A stretch of 64,000 nucleotides of DNA from Antennarius striatus (GCF_040054535.1 NC_090780.1:3951001-4015000), one strand, 5' to 3'. Positions 24,501-37,700 are shown, counted from the first letter of the stretch. Notes: generated by a model from the letters alone, not told the origin. Numbers and translations: made by a program.

Positions 24501-26527
24501 TCCACATTGGTTACTTTGTAACTGCATTGGTTACCAGATTTGAAGGATTCTTCTTAGACAGGTGTTATTAAGTTTGCAGCCTTTGTGATGTGAGTTTAGT
24601 GGTCCTCCATGTCTCTGATCCATACAGCATCATTTGTTTCACAGCGGAGCTAAAGATGCCCAATTTGGTGTTGATGGAGATGTTCTTTGAGCTCCAGATC
24701 TTTCTGAGCATGTTAAACACCCCTCTAGCCTTGTCAATTCTGCTTCATAAGTCAGCATTGGTGCCTCCGGTTGTGTCCACAACACTGCCTAGGTAGGTAA
24801 AAGATTCTACCTCTTCTAGGGCAGTGTTGTTAATACACACTGTATATGGTGGTTGGTTTTGCTGTGGATCTTGATCACCTGTGATTTTGCTGTATTGGGA
24901 GTGAGACCAAGTTTTATTGCAGCTTTTTCAAGTCTGTCTTTTCTTGCATTTGTTCTTGTGTTTGTGAAAGGAGAGCGATGTCATCCGCAAATTCAAGATC
25001 ATCCATCTGTTCCCACAGTCTCCACTGAATTCCATTTCTTTTCCCTTCTGTCGTTTCCCTCATGACCCAGTCAATTGACAGGAGGAACAGAAATGGTGGA
25101 TGGATGGATGAATCGATTATCAAATTATTTTGGCTCAGATATTCAATTTCCTTTTTGATTATTGCTAACATGTTTCTGTTTGAGTTGGGAGTTTCAGATT
25201 TTTAACCTAATGGGATTCATCAAAGTCGTGAATTCTCAATGCAATGACTTTTTTTTCTTGGTTTAGTCGACTATTTTCAACACAGGGTTACCATGAATAC
25301 TAATGACTTTACTTCTACGACGGTCTCAGCTGCTCTTTGATATTGAATGTTTTTCGCAAATTATATAAAGATGCCTCCATGCAGATGAACAATATACATT
25401 ATGGTGAACATTATAACAGCATGTTAGCATGGTCAGTTTAAGCAAATTAGCATACCAGAATTCACAAAGATCATGATGATCTTAAATGTTTTTCATTAGT
25501 TATTATATTTTAAAATTAAATTAGTGCTTCTGAGAAAAGCTGGCATTTCAGCCAGGTTTCATATGTAGAAACTTCTTGGGTTGTGATCAGTTTACTCTTT
25601 CAAAAATAGGTGATTATGACTGTAAATCAGTCAAAACACTAAATACAGTACTAATGTCTGCAATCTACATATTCAGAATTAAAAGGGTTAAAGAAGTTAA
25701 AGTTAAAAGAAAGTAAAAATATGTCAGCTTTGACGTCTCACTGGTTCATCAATAAAAATAGCAACACATTTAAATGTACAGTAATACCTCGCTTGTTCGC
25801 ACTTCTACATACAGGGCTTCACTACATCTTGGATTTTTAGTAGGTAGTCACGTGATACCGTACACACATGCTATTGGCTGGCAGCATCTGGAGACTCACG
25901 GAACGCAACACACCTCTGTGAAACACTAAAGTGCTTTAAACAGCCTAAAAGTGTGTGGGAAAAGGTGATACAGATATAAGGTGGTATAATATTAGTATGG
26001 GGAGGGTTCATAAATGTTTAAATGACCATAAATTATAAAATAAAGTTTGTCGCTATATAGTGGAATTTTGTTTTTCACGGATGGTCCTGGAACGCAATAA
26101 CTGTGAGTAATGAGCGATTACTTGTGTATTTTTTTAGAACATAATCATATGAAAACTAAGTTAATAAATGTTCATTTGACTTAATTCTAATCTGGTTTCT
26201 TTGACGTTGCGTCTTAACCACGCTAGAAAAAAATGGCACTTTGAACTTTAAACTTTGTAAACTTGCTGTATGTTCACACAACAGGTCTTGGTGGCAGGGT
26301 TAGAAGGTTGAAGTGCAAATAACAAAACAAAAATTTGTTCAGTATTTATAAATCCACTGATCAAAGTTTCTAACAGTCCCTCTCTTTTTTCAGTGGACTA
26401 CATTGTGATGCAGTTTGGCCGGATAGCCGACGACATTTTCACTCTGGATTACAAATACCCCATGAGTGCCGTGCAGGCCTTTGCCATCGCTCTCTCCAGT
26501 TTTGATGGAAAAATCGCATGTGAATAG
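18581..26527 (+). CDS. tulp1: Tubby-like protein 1 (N-terminus unresolved)
   Basis: Exons: 18581-18724, 18810-18920, 19000-19122, 20172-20291, 20415-20549, 20626-20708, 20820-20984, 21112-21224, 21290-21398, 21501-21599, 22693-22864 and 26394-26527 (stop 26525-26527). They splice in frame to 502 residues. Human TULP1 has 542, so roughly 40 N-terminal residues are missing. The first 240 residues are Lys/Glu/Asp-rich and disordered, as in TULP1. The last 250 form the tubby domain: [11 protein letters not shown], the phosphoinositide-binding [58 protein letters not shown] and the terminal [11 protein letters not shown] then ACE. TULP1 acts in photoreceptors in protein transport to the outer segment and at the synapse; human loss causes retinal degeneration. 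The Lys-rich N-terminus favours TULP1 over TUB or TULP3. The a/b paralogue is undecided. tead3 follows on the same strand. Confidence 0.93.
20046..20059 (-). promoter_or_regulatory. Strong CTCF core motif in a tulp1 intron
   Basis: The plus strand reads CTGCCCTCTAGTGG; its complement CCACTAGAGGGCAG is a full match to the CTCF core, in reverse orientation. It lies 113 bp before the tulp1 exon at 20172. Confidence 0.5.
20550..20625 (+). other. tulp1: Probable GC-AG intron of tulp1
   Basis: Frame continuity requires the exon to end at 20549, so the intron begins GCAGGT rather than GT. The GT four bases later (20554) would shift the frame. Every neighbouring Lys-rich exon also ends in phase 1 after a KKK codon run, which supports this boundary. 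The intron is only 76 bp. Confidence 0.65.
21985..22266 (-). mobile_element. tRNA-derived SINE
   Basis: Read on the - strand from 22266: a GGGCAGTGGCTCAGTGGTAG-type pol III A box, then a degraded B box (CAGATCGATTGCTGCTCC). A body with CCTTGAGCAAGGCACTG follows. The tail TTTTCCTTCGGGGCTCAGAC is of the type shared with a fish LINE 3' end. It sits in the tulp1 intron 21600-22692. The family is very common in teleosts. Confidence 0.8.
23640..24192 (+). mobile_element. 3' end of a degenerate non-LTR retrotransposon
   Basis: Frames contain fragments such as [51 protein letters not shown] and EVWGSLL. These match the C-terminal region of a LINE very widespread in fish. It ends in GCGGAAGAGGATGGATGGAT, the typical (GGAT)n tail. 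Frameshifts and stops show it is dead. It lies in the last tulp1 intron. Confidence 0.75.
24200..25100 (-). mobile_element. 5'-truncated degenerate LINE reverse transcriptase
   Basis: On the - strand: [19 protein letters not shown] and [13 protein letters not shown], the latter holding the catalytic Ala-Asp-Asp. Then in shifted frames [13 protein letters not shown] and [14 protein letters not shown], and finally [24 protein letters not shown] and [11 protein letters not shown]. The order is that of RTE- or jockey-like LINE C-termini. Frame changes break the coding. Its 3' end abuts the (GGAT)n tail of the + strand LINE at about 24190, so the two remnants are tail to tail. Confidence 0.75.
25779..26124 (+). 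mobile_element. Small Tigger-like MITE, copy 1
   Basis: It begins CAGTAATACCTCGCTTGTTC after a TA. The body is shared with copies at 38801-39106 and 47268-47614. It carries GTCACGTGATACCG and CTATTGGCTG, both conserved in all copies. No coding sequence. It lies in the last tulp1 intron. Assignment to pogo/Tigger rests on the CAG...CCTCG terminus and TA target. Confidence 0.6.
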
Positions 26528-28050
26528 CAAAAGGTTGTCGTCTGTTACATTGAAGTCAACAGATATCACACCCACACTTCATTGGACCACCTCGTGTGTT
26601 TGGAACCGCCCAACTATTGTTTCACAAGTGACACTGCTGGGGTCTTCAAGGGTGTGTGTTTCACTCTAGGAAAAAGGGAAAAAAGAAAAACTGGTTTCAT
26701 ATCATCATCTGATTTTTTTGTGACATTCCTGTATTCCTGGATCTAATTCCAAACAATTCCTGTAACTATAGAGTTTTGGCTCTTCTGAGGGGTTGATAGT
26801 TCGTCTTGATGATTGTGTATCATTATAAAACTGATACAAAACTAGACGGCTCAATGATTACAAACCCCGGCCATGATAGTTCCCCATTATGACCATAAAG
26901 TACATCTCATCCTCATTATGACTCATTATGACTCTATGGCTAAAACATCTTCAAAATTTTTAAAATCTTTAAAATTTACAAATCACATTTCATTATTATT
27001 TTAATAGTTAATCAAGAAAAATGACCTTTAGTTAATGACAGTTTTCAGAACTTTTCAAGTTACGTACAATTTGAAATGATGGATGTAACTTGTATCATCG
27101 CCTGGGATATTCCTGGCGTACAGATCAGATGGGGATGTCAACATGTCAGTTTTGTCCAATCCTTACAGACATCACCCATAAAGTTAGAAGAATAAATCTG
27201 ATAATTGCCCCTGTCCCTCAATGGTGAAGAATCCTTTTAAAGATTTTGGATCTGGATGATGATCCAGATCAGCTCTGTGGGTCATACTCACCCTTTCCAA
27301 AAGCATTTCATACAAATCCACTCATAACATTTTTAGTAATCCTGCTAAAAGACAGTGATAAATTGATGCCAGCATAAACATACCCTCCATGGCTGCAGCA
27401 ATAACCAACAGCTTTAAAGGAATAAGAGCATATTTTTATTAACAGACATCTTACACAACAGTCCAGATTTTAGTGATTGTAGTAAAGCATAAATGCTAGG
27501 TAGAGTAACAGAAGTGTAAAATTTTTGAATAGGAATGTCTTTATTTATTAGAATCGTGTATAAACATGTTGTGTTTGATAAAATATTCAGAGTGATTACT
27601 TGTGTGGCCATCTCAGATGAGTGTAATTTGAACTACTGTAGACTTTTTCATAATTTGTGTTTTGGTTTTAAAATTTTGTGAAATGTATATATATATATTT
27701 TTTACACTGGCTGCCTTTGTTACATTTCTAGACTTATTGTGATAATGGTGTTTAATAAATGTGAATCCTTTTTCTTGTAGCATCATATACTGTGTAAAAC
27801 ATCTCACATTTATTGAATAAAACAAATGCTACTTCTGCAAAAAATGAATTGTGCTCATGTGCAGAGAGCATGACCTCAATCACAGTAGAAACAGTATAAT
27901 CACATTCATAGTAGAATGTACTACTATGTACTTAAGATGTAAAAGAAAGGAAATGTTGATGAATTATGAAACACATAGGACAGTGGAAAGAGAAGAAGAG
28001 GATTGGATAACAAAAATTATCATAAGAAAAGTGACAAAACTAAAGCAATC

Positions 28051-28091
<41 letters not shown>
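28051..28091. repeat. (CAA)n microsatellite
   Basis: About 14 CAA/ACA units. The poly-Gln reading frame across it is an artefact. Confidence 0.95.
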
Positions 28092-28179
28092 AAAAATCAA
28101 CACTGTAATTAGCATAAAGAGTGTAACCTTATTAACCTTATTGTGTGTGTGCATATATGTGTGTGTGAATGATTGTCAT

Positions 28180-28510
28180 TGAATGTGGCTTTTAGCGGGG
28201 TGGGGTGGGGTGGGGGGGTCATCAGCGGTTAGTAGGTAGAGACCTGAGCAGCCAGAGAGCCATATGGACCCCACCCAGCATGAAGGTCCCAGGGCCACAG
28301 TTGAAGCTCTGCTGGCCAGGGGGGTGGCTCTCTGATAGACCCCTGGCCTGAACTGACCCCAACCCCCCCCCACAACCACTGCCCACAGCTCAAACACCCC
28401 GCTCACCTGAGAACACCCCAGCCCTGCTGGACAGGGCATGTCACGTAAAGAAAAGAGCCCAGCCACCCATGTGGGCATGGGCCAAGGCCCTCCACTGGGG
28501 GCCACAGACT
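28180..28510. repeat. Isolated GC-rich block, probably repeat-derived
   Basis: About 330 bp of GC-rich sequence in an AT-rich region. It begins with GGGGTGGGGTGGGGTGGGGG-like G-runs (28196-28219), a G-quadruplex pattern. The 109-codon minus-strand frame has no recognisable domain. The sharp edges suggest an inserted repeat; the family is unknown. Confidence 0.4.
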
Positions 28511-29885
28511 GATGTACAACTTCACTAGAAAAATATAGAAGTGATAATTTTTCAAAGTACGATTAAATGTGACAATAATTTTACTACTAGGTAAGATGTA
28601 GAATTTATTAGTTTCAATTCTTGTAGTTCATTAATCCCCAACATTCTGTTATCTGTAATCAAGCTCAACTATAACTTCCATAGTATTAGTTACTACTTTT
28701 ACAGTGAGAAGTTAATTTCCAGTCTCTCTTTACAACCCTAAAATGCATGTTTAATCTGCAATATTAACAAAATCTGTAAAATGACAAGAAGATCGCAGCT
28801 ATTCAAAAAGGATTCCTTCTTGTTGCTTTTGACAGACGCCCAAACTGGCCTCCGGAGTTCACCTGACATATTGAGGAGCTTCTGTCAGGATGAAAAACCT
28901 GTTTGAGCCGAGGGCCTTGAGAGTAAGTGGCGTGTATTCTGCCTGAACCTGCTCAGGCAGTTGTCCAAACTCGTAGATTAAATGAAGCCTGAAGCTGACA
29001 GCCTTTCAGGACGTATGCTGTAAAGTGAGTTCTTCTTCTGCAATTGTCTTTGTCTGTGAGGTGACTTCCAGTTAAGCAAGCAGCCAACCAAACATCCTTT
29101 CTCATTTTTAAATGTAAACACCATTAGTGGATGTACAAGTCAACCAGTTTCAAATGTTTCAAGAGTAACTCTTCTACACAGTAGAGCGTAAATACAACCA
29201 CTGCAACCATGTTGTTGACCAACAGAAGGAGCTGTTGCTGAATGTGAAATTGTGAAATGTTATCACTGTGAGAGTATTAAAAATTAATTGGGAATCAATT
29301 TCCAATTTTGAAAAATTTAGTGGGGAAAATGTTTATTTGGAGTGTATTAAGTATTAGTAGAGAAGTTCACTATGTTTGAATGACTGTCTTCTTCTTCTCC
29401 TTTTCCTTGTTCTTCTTGTTCTTCTTGTTCTTGTTCCTCTTCTTCTCCTTCGTCAAAAACTCAAAAACATCTGGGGTTACGAACATAAATCCATTCGTTC
29501 TGATATACTCTTTCCAACAGTGAACTTAAAATGTGAGTTTACAGTTATATCATGAAGGACACAGAAACACCACAGTAAAACTAAAGATTAAAGAAATATT
29601 TTTGTTTAATATATTTAAACAAAGTTATAAAAAAGTCAAAGGTCTGAACTTTAATGAAGATTTGTCTTAGACTCAGCGAAAAAACACAAACAAAATTGTC
29701 CTTAATTTTAAAATAAAAATTTTCAAGTACAAAGTAAATATCATATATGCCCCCAAACAACCCTTAGAATACAGATTTGTGGCAACTTTTGTTTGAGCAT
29801 TTATTATAGCAGTTTTTTAATAATAAAAAAAATATTCTCCTGTAAAACTGAAGAATAATTATGTTTTTTCCATATAATTTCCCCT

Positions 29886-30262
29886 AATTTGACGTTGCGA
29901 GTAATGCTGGTGAACGTAGTGAACTCCCACCATGACGGGGGGTCGCGTCACAGACCGGTTCCAGGATGGAAGCCGCGCACGAGTGTCGGGCTGGAGTGGG
30001 CGGAGCTGGAGTGTAGTCACCGCCCCTCAAGCATGTTGATTGACGCGCACCGATGGCTCCTCCTTGCAAGTCTTTTCCTCCCCCTTCTTTTTCCAGTGTA
30101 GTGCGTTGATTTCATACCAAACTCATACTTAACATTCCACTTATACTGTCAAACCTATGAGAAATATTACGGAAAACAACAAGGCGCCAAATTAAAACAA
30201 ACTAAGTAAAGGAAACAGCTGCTGTCACTGAGCAGAAGAAGGTAACTGCCACAATTAAAAAG
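29886..30262 (+). promoter_or_regulatory. tead3: CpG-rich 5' region, probable tead3 promoter
   Basis: GC and CpG content rise sharply between 29886 and 30070. GC boxes GGGCGG (29998-30003) and CCGCCC (30020-30025) are present. A TEAD-type site ACATTCCA lies at 30132-30139. A donor follows 30262 (AAAAAG then GTAGGT), which could end a noncoding first exon. There is no ORF. The position 15 kb upstream of the first tead3 coding exon fits the long 5' intron of TEAD genes. Confidence 0.5.
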
Positions 30263-30589
30263 GTAGGTTCTCCTCTAATGTTCCCTCTTTATGTTAGAGA
30301 ACTTTTCAGGGAAGTTTTTTCATGCCGCTTGTCTCGATGAAGTTTTCAGATCATTGTCATTTTTCACATTTTTCCGTGGAGCTCCGCGCGTTGGGAGGGA
30401 ATATCACATAGAACATTGGTAGATTGATATGCTATTGTACTTTGCCAGTGTGTAGAGATATCTGACAGGCGTTGAACAACACAGCTTCCACCGGTGGGCA
30501 CCCAGTAATAGACCAAAAAGCCTCACTTTTGACAGCAGAAGCGGGACAATATGTTTGTGTTGTGTCTCGAACAGTTCCCACCTGGATCC

Positions 30590-30704
30590 AACGCGTCCAT
30601 CCCTGTTTCTCAAGACCGATCCAGCAGTTGTGATTACAGAGAGAGACAGAGAGACGGAAAAGAGTTGGAATACACAGTCTGTTTTGGACCTCCGCATCCG
30701 AAAG
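30590..30704 (+). other. tead3: Candidate tead3 5' noncoding exon
   Basis: CpG-containing sequence ends at a consensus donor (CCGAAAG then GTAAGA at 30705), 110 bp before a very long (AT)n tract. No initiating ATG frame of interest. The 5' boundary is arbitrary; transcript data would be needed. Confidence 0.35.
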
Positions 30705-30808
30705 GTAAGACAAGTTGTTGAGTTGTCTGAGTAGCGCTCCTGATGGATCCCTCGTAGACATCAGTGGGTTAAAAAAATAAAAAAAACACCCAGGGCGCGC
30801 CCGTCAGA

Positions 30809-30955
<147 letters not shown>

Positions 30956-33295
30956 GACATTATTTTAATTTCTTTCCAAATTTTATTTATATTATGCCAA
31001 TTATGTTCCATTCATTTTGATAAACTTTCAATAAGCAACAAAGCATGTGTTTGTGAGGTAACATGAAGTATTATGACACAATGCAATAACCATTGGTGTC
31101 CAATTTTAACTTGATATTTTAATTAATGACAATTAATCTGTCTGTCTGGTTGCTTTTAAATAGACAAAAGTGTCTCTCCCTTCGTTTTTCTTTCTTCCAT
31201 GCCAGCAAGCATGCCTGTGATGATTCTCTGCAAAGTCTGACTAAGTACATAATTCAAAAAGGATTTGAGATGCATGGATATGGTGAAGCAAGCTAATTGT
31301 TAACTCTCTGCAGACCACCTCTGGCTACACCTGTTCCGTGTCTGACACGACACTTCAGTTACACTTTGTCTTTTTGGTTTTAACAGAGCAAAATTTCATA
31401 GCTTATCAGAAAATGTGTAAACAACGTGTTGGCACCTCCTTCGTGCTAAATTTGTACAGACATATGAGCTGCACGGTTAAATCACTGGCAGTCAACAGGT
31501 TTGACTAAACAACAGAATGCAGTCTGTCGGGTTGGTCACAGTTAGCAGAATAACCTGTTGACGTTTCTGTTTAGCTGCTGTCTTAGCTGCCTGCTACTTC
31601 TTCTTACCGCATGCATTCACAGTCACAGTTTTAACATTTCCAGATAAATCCCAGAACTATTTTGTGGTATCATCACCGGGTTTGTGCGAGAAGAAAGTTC
31701 CACGCCTGCTCAACAGTCTTCACATTTGTTTCTCATTCATATATCTGTGAATTCAAACCCCACAGGCCCATAGCGAGCACTTTGAAGTCAGGCGGTGTGT
31801 GTTCGTGGGACGATCTTCTGATGCAACACTGATTTAGAGGATGATCAGATAGCAAGTTTTCTTTTCCTGTTGGTCCTGTTAGGTCAGGGTGTTGCAACTA
31901 AATCCACAGTTTAAGCCCTTTTTAAGAACCACTCTCTGCTAACATGTGGAAGTGATGTTCTAAAGTGAAATGACCAAATAATGTATCCTCGCTAAAACGC
32001 AACGCACCAATATGCCTAATAATAGATTTTGACGCTGATGGCTGAATCTGGAAAAGATTAAGAATTCTGCTGCTCTTACAGATTTTTCCCTCATTGTTTT
32101 ATACAGCATGAACGCATCAGCCCCCCCCCCGTACAGTGTGGTCTCTTTCTCCTTGAACTTTCTTTATGTTTTTCAGCTAGTGAGCATTTTACGGCGCGCT
32201 GAAAAGAGACAGTTTTACAACTTAACCCATGCTGTGGAGGTCAATTAGATAGCACAGGATAATATCCTCTTTAAATGTCTGTTTTCTCTTTTTTGCTCCA
32301 CATCTGTGTTCCTTCGGGCCGTTCATCAGAGGGAAGAGTTAATGAGCATGTGTTCTGTTCATGAGGACTTGAAAAGTCTCTAATCATCTGATGTTTTTAT
32401 TTTGAAGAACATTATTTCAGAACTTGTGCGGCGTTGCGTTGCTTCTTTTGTGGAGTGTTTACTTGGACACAGGTCTGTTGACCGTTTTGTCAGCAGCGGC
32501 TTCGCCCGTTTGTGTTAAACCCACAGAAGGCTGGCTAATGAGCTTTTGCCCATTTGTGCAGACGTTGCTCACTTTTTAGCACCATCCCCAGAAGTGCTTG
32601 TCCAAATGGTGGACACTTGCCCCTCTGTTAGCCCAGATTTGAACAAATACCACTTCTGTCTGGGCGGTGAGCACACAGAGCATTGCAGAGAAAAAAAAAG
32701 CCTGGAGCTCTCAGCAGAAGGACATTATTGACAATCTGGAATACAATGCAAAAGCCGTGCACGACTAGCTTCAGTTTGAGTTTGTGATGATAAGAGTGCA
32801 TTGTGATTTGAGATGCATGTTACGCTGTATATACGAAGGAATAAACACAACTTGCGTTGCAGCTTTTGCACCGAGCAAATAGTCATCAAATCTGACTTTA
32901 AACATTTACCAATCCTCAGTAATGCAATGCATCAACATTGTATTCACGTTAATGCACTGCACATGTTTACATATCCTGCAAACCATGAGGTTTTAACAGA
33001 TAAGCTTCCTGGCCTCCTATTCGGACTGCTCAGGGGAGGAGCCAGGGAGTGGCCTAGAACAGTGTAGTCTTTGTGTCAGCTGTCCCCAAGTTACTAAACG
33101 TTTTAGTTGTTCTCCCTCCTATGACCAAGTGTTAGAGTGATGTTCCACGCAATACGCTCTCTAGAAGGGAAGAATCACATTTGAAAAAAAAATGTCCGTG
33201 GGAGGATGTGTGCCAGCGTTTGCAGCTCCTCCAGCCTCCATTCCCAGATAAGAGTATAGGCCCACTCTCACTCTGGGCCCTTCTGCTGTTTCAGA

Positions 33296-33298
<3 letters not shown>

Positions 33299-33332
<34 letters not shown>
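33299..33332. repeat. (GT)n microsatellite
   Basis: About 17 GT units. Confidence 0.95.
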
Positions 33333-33333
<1 letters not shown>

Positions 33334-34758
33334 GCGCTGGATCTCCAGTGACCCAAGGGCACTCATGTGAAACGCCTTTAATCCCAGTGCTCACAGTGTT
33401 GTGCGTTTGGGTGGGGGGGGGGGTGATCTTCTACTCCGGCTGCTCCTAATATAAAACAACACATGAGTCCAAGTGAGTGTGAGGACGAGCAGGCGATGAA
33501 CACGCATGTACACAGTTTAAATGTGCAACACGTTACGCCTCTGGGTGTTTTTTTTTTTTTTTTTACATTTTTTTTTTCCTTGTAAGAAAACCCAGATCAA
33601 AGTCAAGCTTGCTTTTTAATGCCATGTTCCTCAATTCATATGGTTAGATGAGTTATTGGCTTGTGCATTCTGTTTGCATGTCTTAAAGGTTTCACAGATT
33701 ATGGCTTCAAACCACTCCCCTCACCACAAAATGACCAATTCAGGCTAGGATGACTTTTCCGCTACGTTCCCTGGAAAATTTCCGATTAAAATGCTGATTC
33801 AGGCTGTTAGAAAAAAAGAAAAGAAAAAGAAAACGCTCCCTGGCGCACTCGTCCGTTTTGTGTCAATCTTTCCCTGCTGAACTGGATCTGGACTTGAATA
33901 TCTGAAAATGCTACGGTTAAGGATAAACCACATAGCCTGCAGCGTTCATTGTCAAAATAGAACAATGAATAAATGAGGCCTTTTTTTTTTCATGCTCTGG
34001 CTCAACTTGTGATACTCATTTATCCGCCTGAGTTTTCTCAGTGACTTGCTGAGGGAACCGGTAACCTCTTCTTACCGCAGTTCCCACACTGAGATTAAAT
34101 TACGAAAATTAATCAACAAGAAAACAACAAACAATTTTGCAGTCTTGCATGCAAAGCACTACTGCAAGGGTTATTGTATTTCTTTTGGGCGTGCAGCTGG
34201 TATCAAACAGCAAATGTCTGACTCGACATGGGGTGCATGTGGCGTGTGTGTGTGTTGTCACGACGTCTGCCTGTTGCCGTGTGAGCTGCTGGCTGTTCAG
34301 CTCTCCTCTCACTCCGAGCTCTGATTGTTTCCTGTGCGCCATGCCAGATAGGAAGTAGGAGGAAGTTATTGGAGGAGCTGGAGAGAATTTATTAGGGGCC
34401 AAACACAGACGCAGGAGGGGAGGGAAGGAGGGTGGTGTCTCAGTCTCTCTCTTTCTTTTTTCTTTCTTCTTTTTTTTTTCCTTTTTAACATTTGGAGATT
34501 TTAGGTCTTTGAAGCTGAGGAAGGCAGAGGTGTCATGTGTTAGGTGTCATCAATTTATCGTGTTAAAGTAAATGCAAAATAAATGTAAATGTTAATGCAT
34601 CTTTGTGTTTCTGCATGTCAGGAGGAATAAGGAAGCGATTCTGCTTCTAGTCAGAGAGCAGCCATCCTGCCCTGGAAGCTAAAATGTTTTCTTTATCTGT
34701 AATCTGACCTCAGAGAGCAGCTGCTCCTTCTGCCACCAAGTCCTGTTGTTTCTCCTGT

Positions 34759-34761
<3 letters not shown>

Positions 34762-34797
<36 letters not shown>
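34762..34797. repeat. (GT)n microsatellite
   Basis: About 18 GT units followed by a poly-G run. Confidence 0.95.
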
Positions 34798-34799
<2 letters not shown>

Positions 34800-37700
34800 G
34801 AGGGGGGGGGTCATCTCTTTGACATCTGTGAGCACCTCAAACCTCCATAAAACCTGCAGACTTCAGACTATAGATTTGTTTCTGTGTATTAAAGTTACGT
34901 TCAGTGTGGATGTGTTTAACGCTCGGTTTAGCAGTGGGGGGGGGGGGGTGTTTTCTGCTGCCAGAAGGGTTCGGTTCTTTGCCAGCGAGTGTCCCAACTC
35001 TCACAGCAACATTACAAAGGCTGCATTTTTTAGACATGAACAAATCTGGTTAACCAACAGATTGAAGTATAGTCGGTACGTTATGCCAGAGGATGATGAT
35101 GGAGAGACAAACACTACAGACTTGATGGCTCTGCAGTGAAAGAGACAGATTTGGAGAAAACGTCTGTAAGCAATCTGTTTTTTGGATGAGAGACAGAACA
35201 ACTGAGTTTACTGACAGCTTATTACGTCACGTTAGGGGGCGAAAGTCATTTAGAAATAATACAAGTCACCAGTAATGCAAGATTTAGTGTTTTAGCACAC
35301 TTTTCATTTATTTTTTCAAAGCTGTAATGATTGTTTTTATTGTCATGTCGAAGGAGTCATGCAGCGGTTTTATCAGCGCTCTGCACTTTGTTTTACCATG
35401 GCAGAGGATTATAGCATCTTCCAGCTCCTGGTGTTCAATCTGAGTGTTTCTGGAAGCAGCCCTAATCAACCAATAACATGCTGCCTGTCCAGAACCAATC
35501 AGAAGACAGATGAAGTTGGCAAATAGCTGGTGGGGAGCATTAAGCAGCTGAAGAAAAAAGAGCGGCAGTAACAAAGTTGCATGAATTTAGTGCATAGAAA
35601 CATGATTTCACACAAACCAGCATGGATTAACATACAGGACAAACATCATTATGGTTATTATTTTACATAGAAATGGAAACTCCGAACATTTATTACATTT
35701 TAAACAAATACAAAAATTAACATGGGAGCAATATTAATAATAATAATTCTAATTCTATTACTGTTGCTATTACTGATACTACTGCTAGTAATCCTCCTCC
35801 TCTTACTACTTCTAGAACTACTACTACTAATAATGTCGTATTACAATTACATTTTTTATTTGAAATTCAAGACTTAGAAAAGCAGTTAATATTTTTAAGT
35901 CTGGTAAATTAAATGATGGCATTGGAAACTGGAAATAAAGTTCCAGTAAATTCTAAATATGGCTCCATAAGGTTCTCTAATGTTGACCCGTGGTTGGCCA
36001 TCGCTGTGCCACGTTTCAGAACGATGAACCCTGCGTGAGAAAATGTTTTTGTTTGTTGTGTTACATTTGTTTTATGGAGCCTTTTTTAATCAGTAACATA
36101 AAAAATAAAAAAAAATTATTAGCTCTAGCTCAAGGACAGGCTGTCTTGACCTCATTAAAATGAATTTCTCTTTCAGTGTTGTTTTTGCCTTCGAGAAGGA
36201 GCCAGTTTCTGTTGAAAATCAGTTTCTTTGAAAAAAAGAAAAGAAAAAAAGAACGGCAATTTAATTTAGGAAACAGCTTTTAAATGAAATAATGTGACTG
36301 TGAAATTAACAGCAGGAGCATAAAGGCTTGCTGTATTCTACCCAACTGTGATTTTTTTTGTTTTTGTTTGTTTCAACAGCACTTCTTGAGTTCAGTGGCT
36401 CAAGTGGCTCTCATGGTGGGATGTTTAGTCTCTGGATGTATTTCTATGATCCATCCTGTTTGGTCTTAAATGTGGGTAGGTTAGACGAGAGAGATGTTGC
36501 CATCAGGTCATAAAAATCGGAGACAGTGAGTCAAAGTCTTGACTTTGAATTGCGCTGTCTGAGTAGAAACCCATCTGGTTGATCCATCGGAGAGAATCGA
36601 GATGATCTCATGTTCAGCGGAAGATACAACTGGGGGAAAAAAAAGGGGGCATTATTTTAAAAAAATGTAGCCCTGCTGTGCTTTCTCTGAGCGAATAAAT
36701 GTTTTAAATGTCATGCCGTCCTGTTGGTGTTACAGAAACACTCCGCCTCTGTTTGTTTTGCTGCCTCTAGGTGTATGTAAGGGATTTCCTACGCTCTGTG
36801 GCACACTTAAACAAACGCCTGTGATGGAATCCCTTTTTCTACAGACAGCTTCCCTCCATGTGACCAAAAGCTTGAGAGTGACTCAGTAGAATTACAGGAA
36901 TTTGTTGGGACATTTCACTGCACACAATCCTGTCTAGAAGAGAAAAAGAAAAAAAAAGGGAACTCAGTGCAATGCCAATAAACACAAGTTGGTTCGTGGA
37001 TGTAGCGCTCTGCTATACGTGATCAGTCTGGTCTGGGCTGGGAAAGTGGAGTCTGGTGCATGAATGACCCCCGTTTGAATGGACTTTAGCGGCAAATCGC
37101 TTAGCAGCATAATTTCTGTTGCATGATAAAATTAGGTAATGTTTTTCATTCTTACGTGAAAAAGCCAGAAGTTCCCGTCATTCAGTCACGATCCTTACCG
37201 AACACCTCCCATCTGTTAACCACCTCCAGGAGAGCTAAAGACAGACTTCAGCTGGAGATGAGATCCTATTTTGTTTATCCGTCCATCTGGACATCATTAG
37301 TTTGGGCCTGTAAAACATCAGAAAACAGTGACAGCCCAACACCTAAAGACATTACATTTGTTTTCACATAAAAAGGGGAGAGAAGCTGTAAACGTTACAG
37401 GGATTAAATAAAGATGGGATCATTTTTTAAATTTTTTTAATTTTTGCATTAGAATAAGTAGATGATCAAAGTTTCATAGTATTGGTAACGATCTGTATGT
37501 GGTTACAACTCCACGTATATGTTTTTAATTGTCTCCTGTGTATTGTTAGAATGGGAGCTGAACGCTGAATGTCTTCACTTGACTTTACTTTCACAATGAT
37601 CCGTTGTCTGTTGAATTAACTGCACAAAACTGTTCCTGTAATTCTCTTCTTACCACTTACTTCTATCATGAAATTATGACTGTTGTCCTGATGTTGGGTC

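Larger units (their letters stand above)
26528..29880. other. tulp1 3'UTR and intergenic sequence
   Basis: It starts with the tulp1 3'UTR; AATAAA at 27816-27821 is one possible poly(A) signal. It then holds a (CAA)n tract, a GC-rich block at about 28180-28510, a CT-rich tract near 29390-29455 and AT-rich filler. No exon was recognised. Confidence 0.5.

Noticed and set aside
28051..28091. Poly-Gln coding repeat
   Set aside because: (CAA)n microsatellite in intergenic DNA with no surrounding gene.
28176..28505. 109-codon - strand frame
   Set aside because: Falls wholly within the GC-rich block; long frames are expected there by composition.
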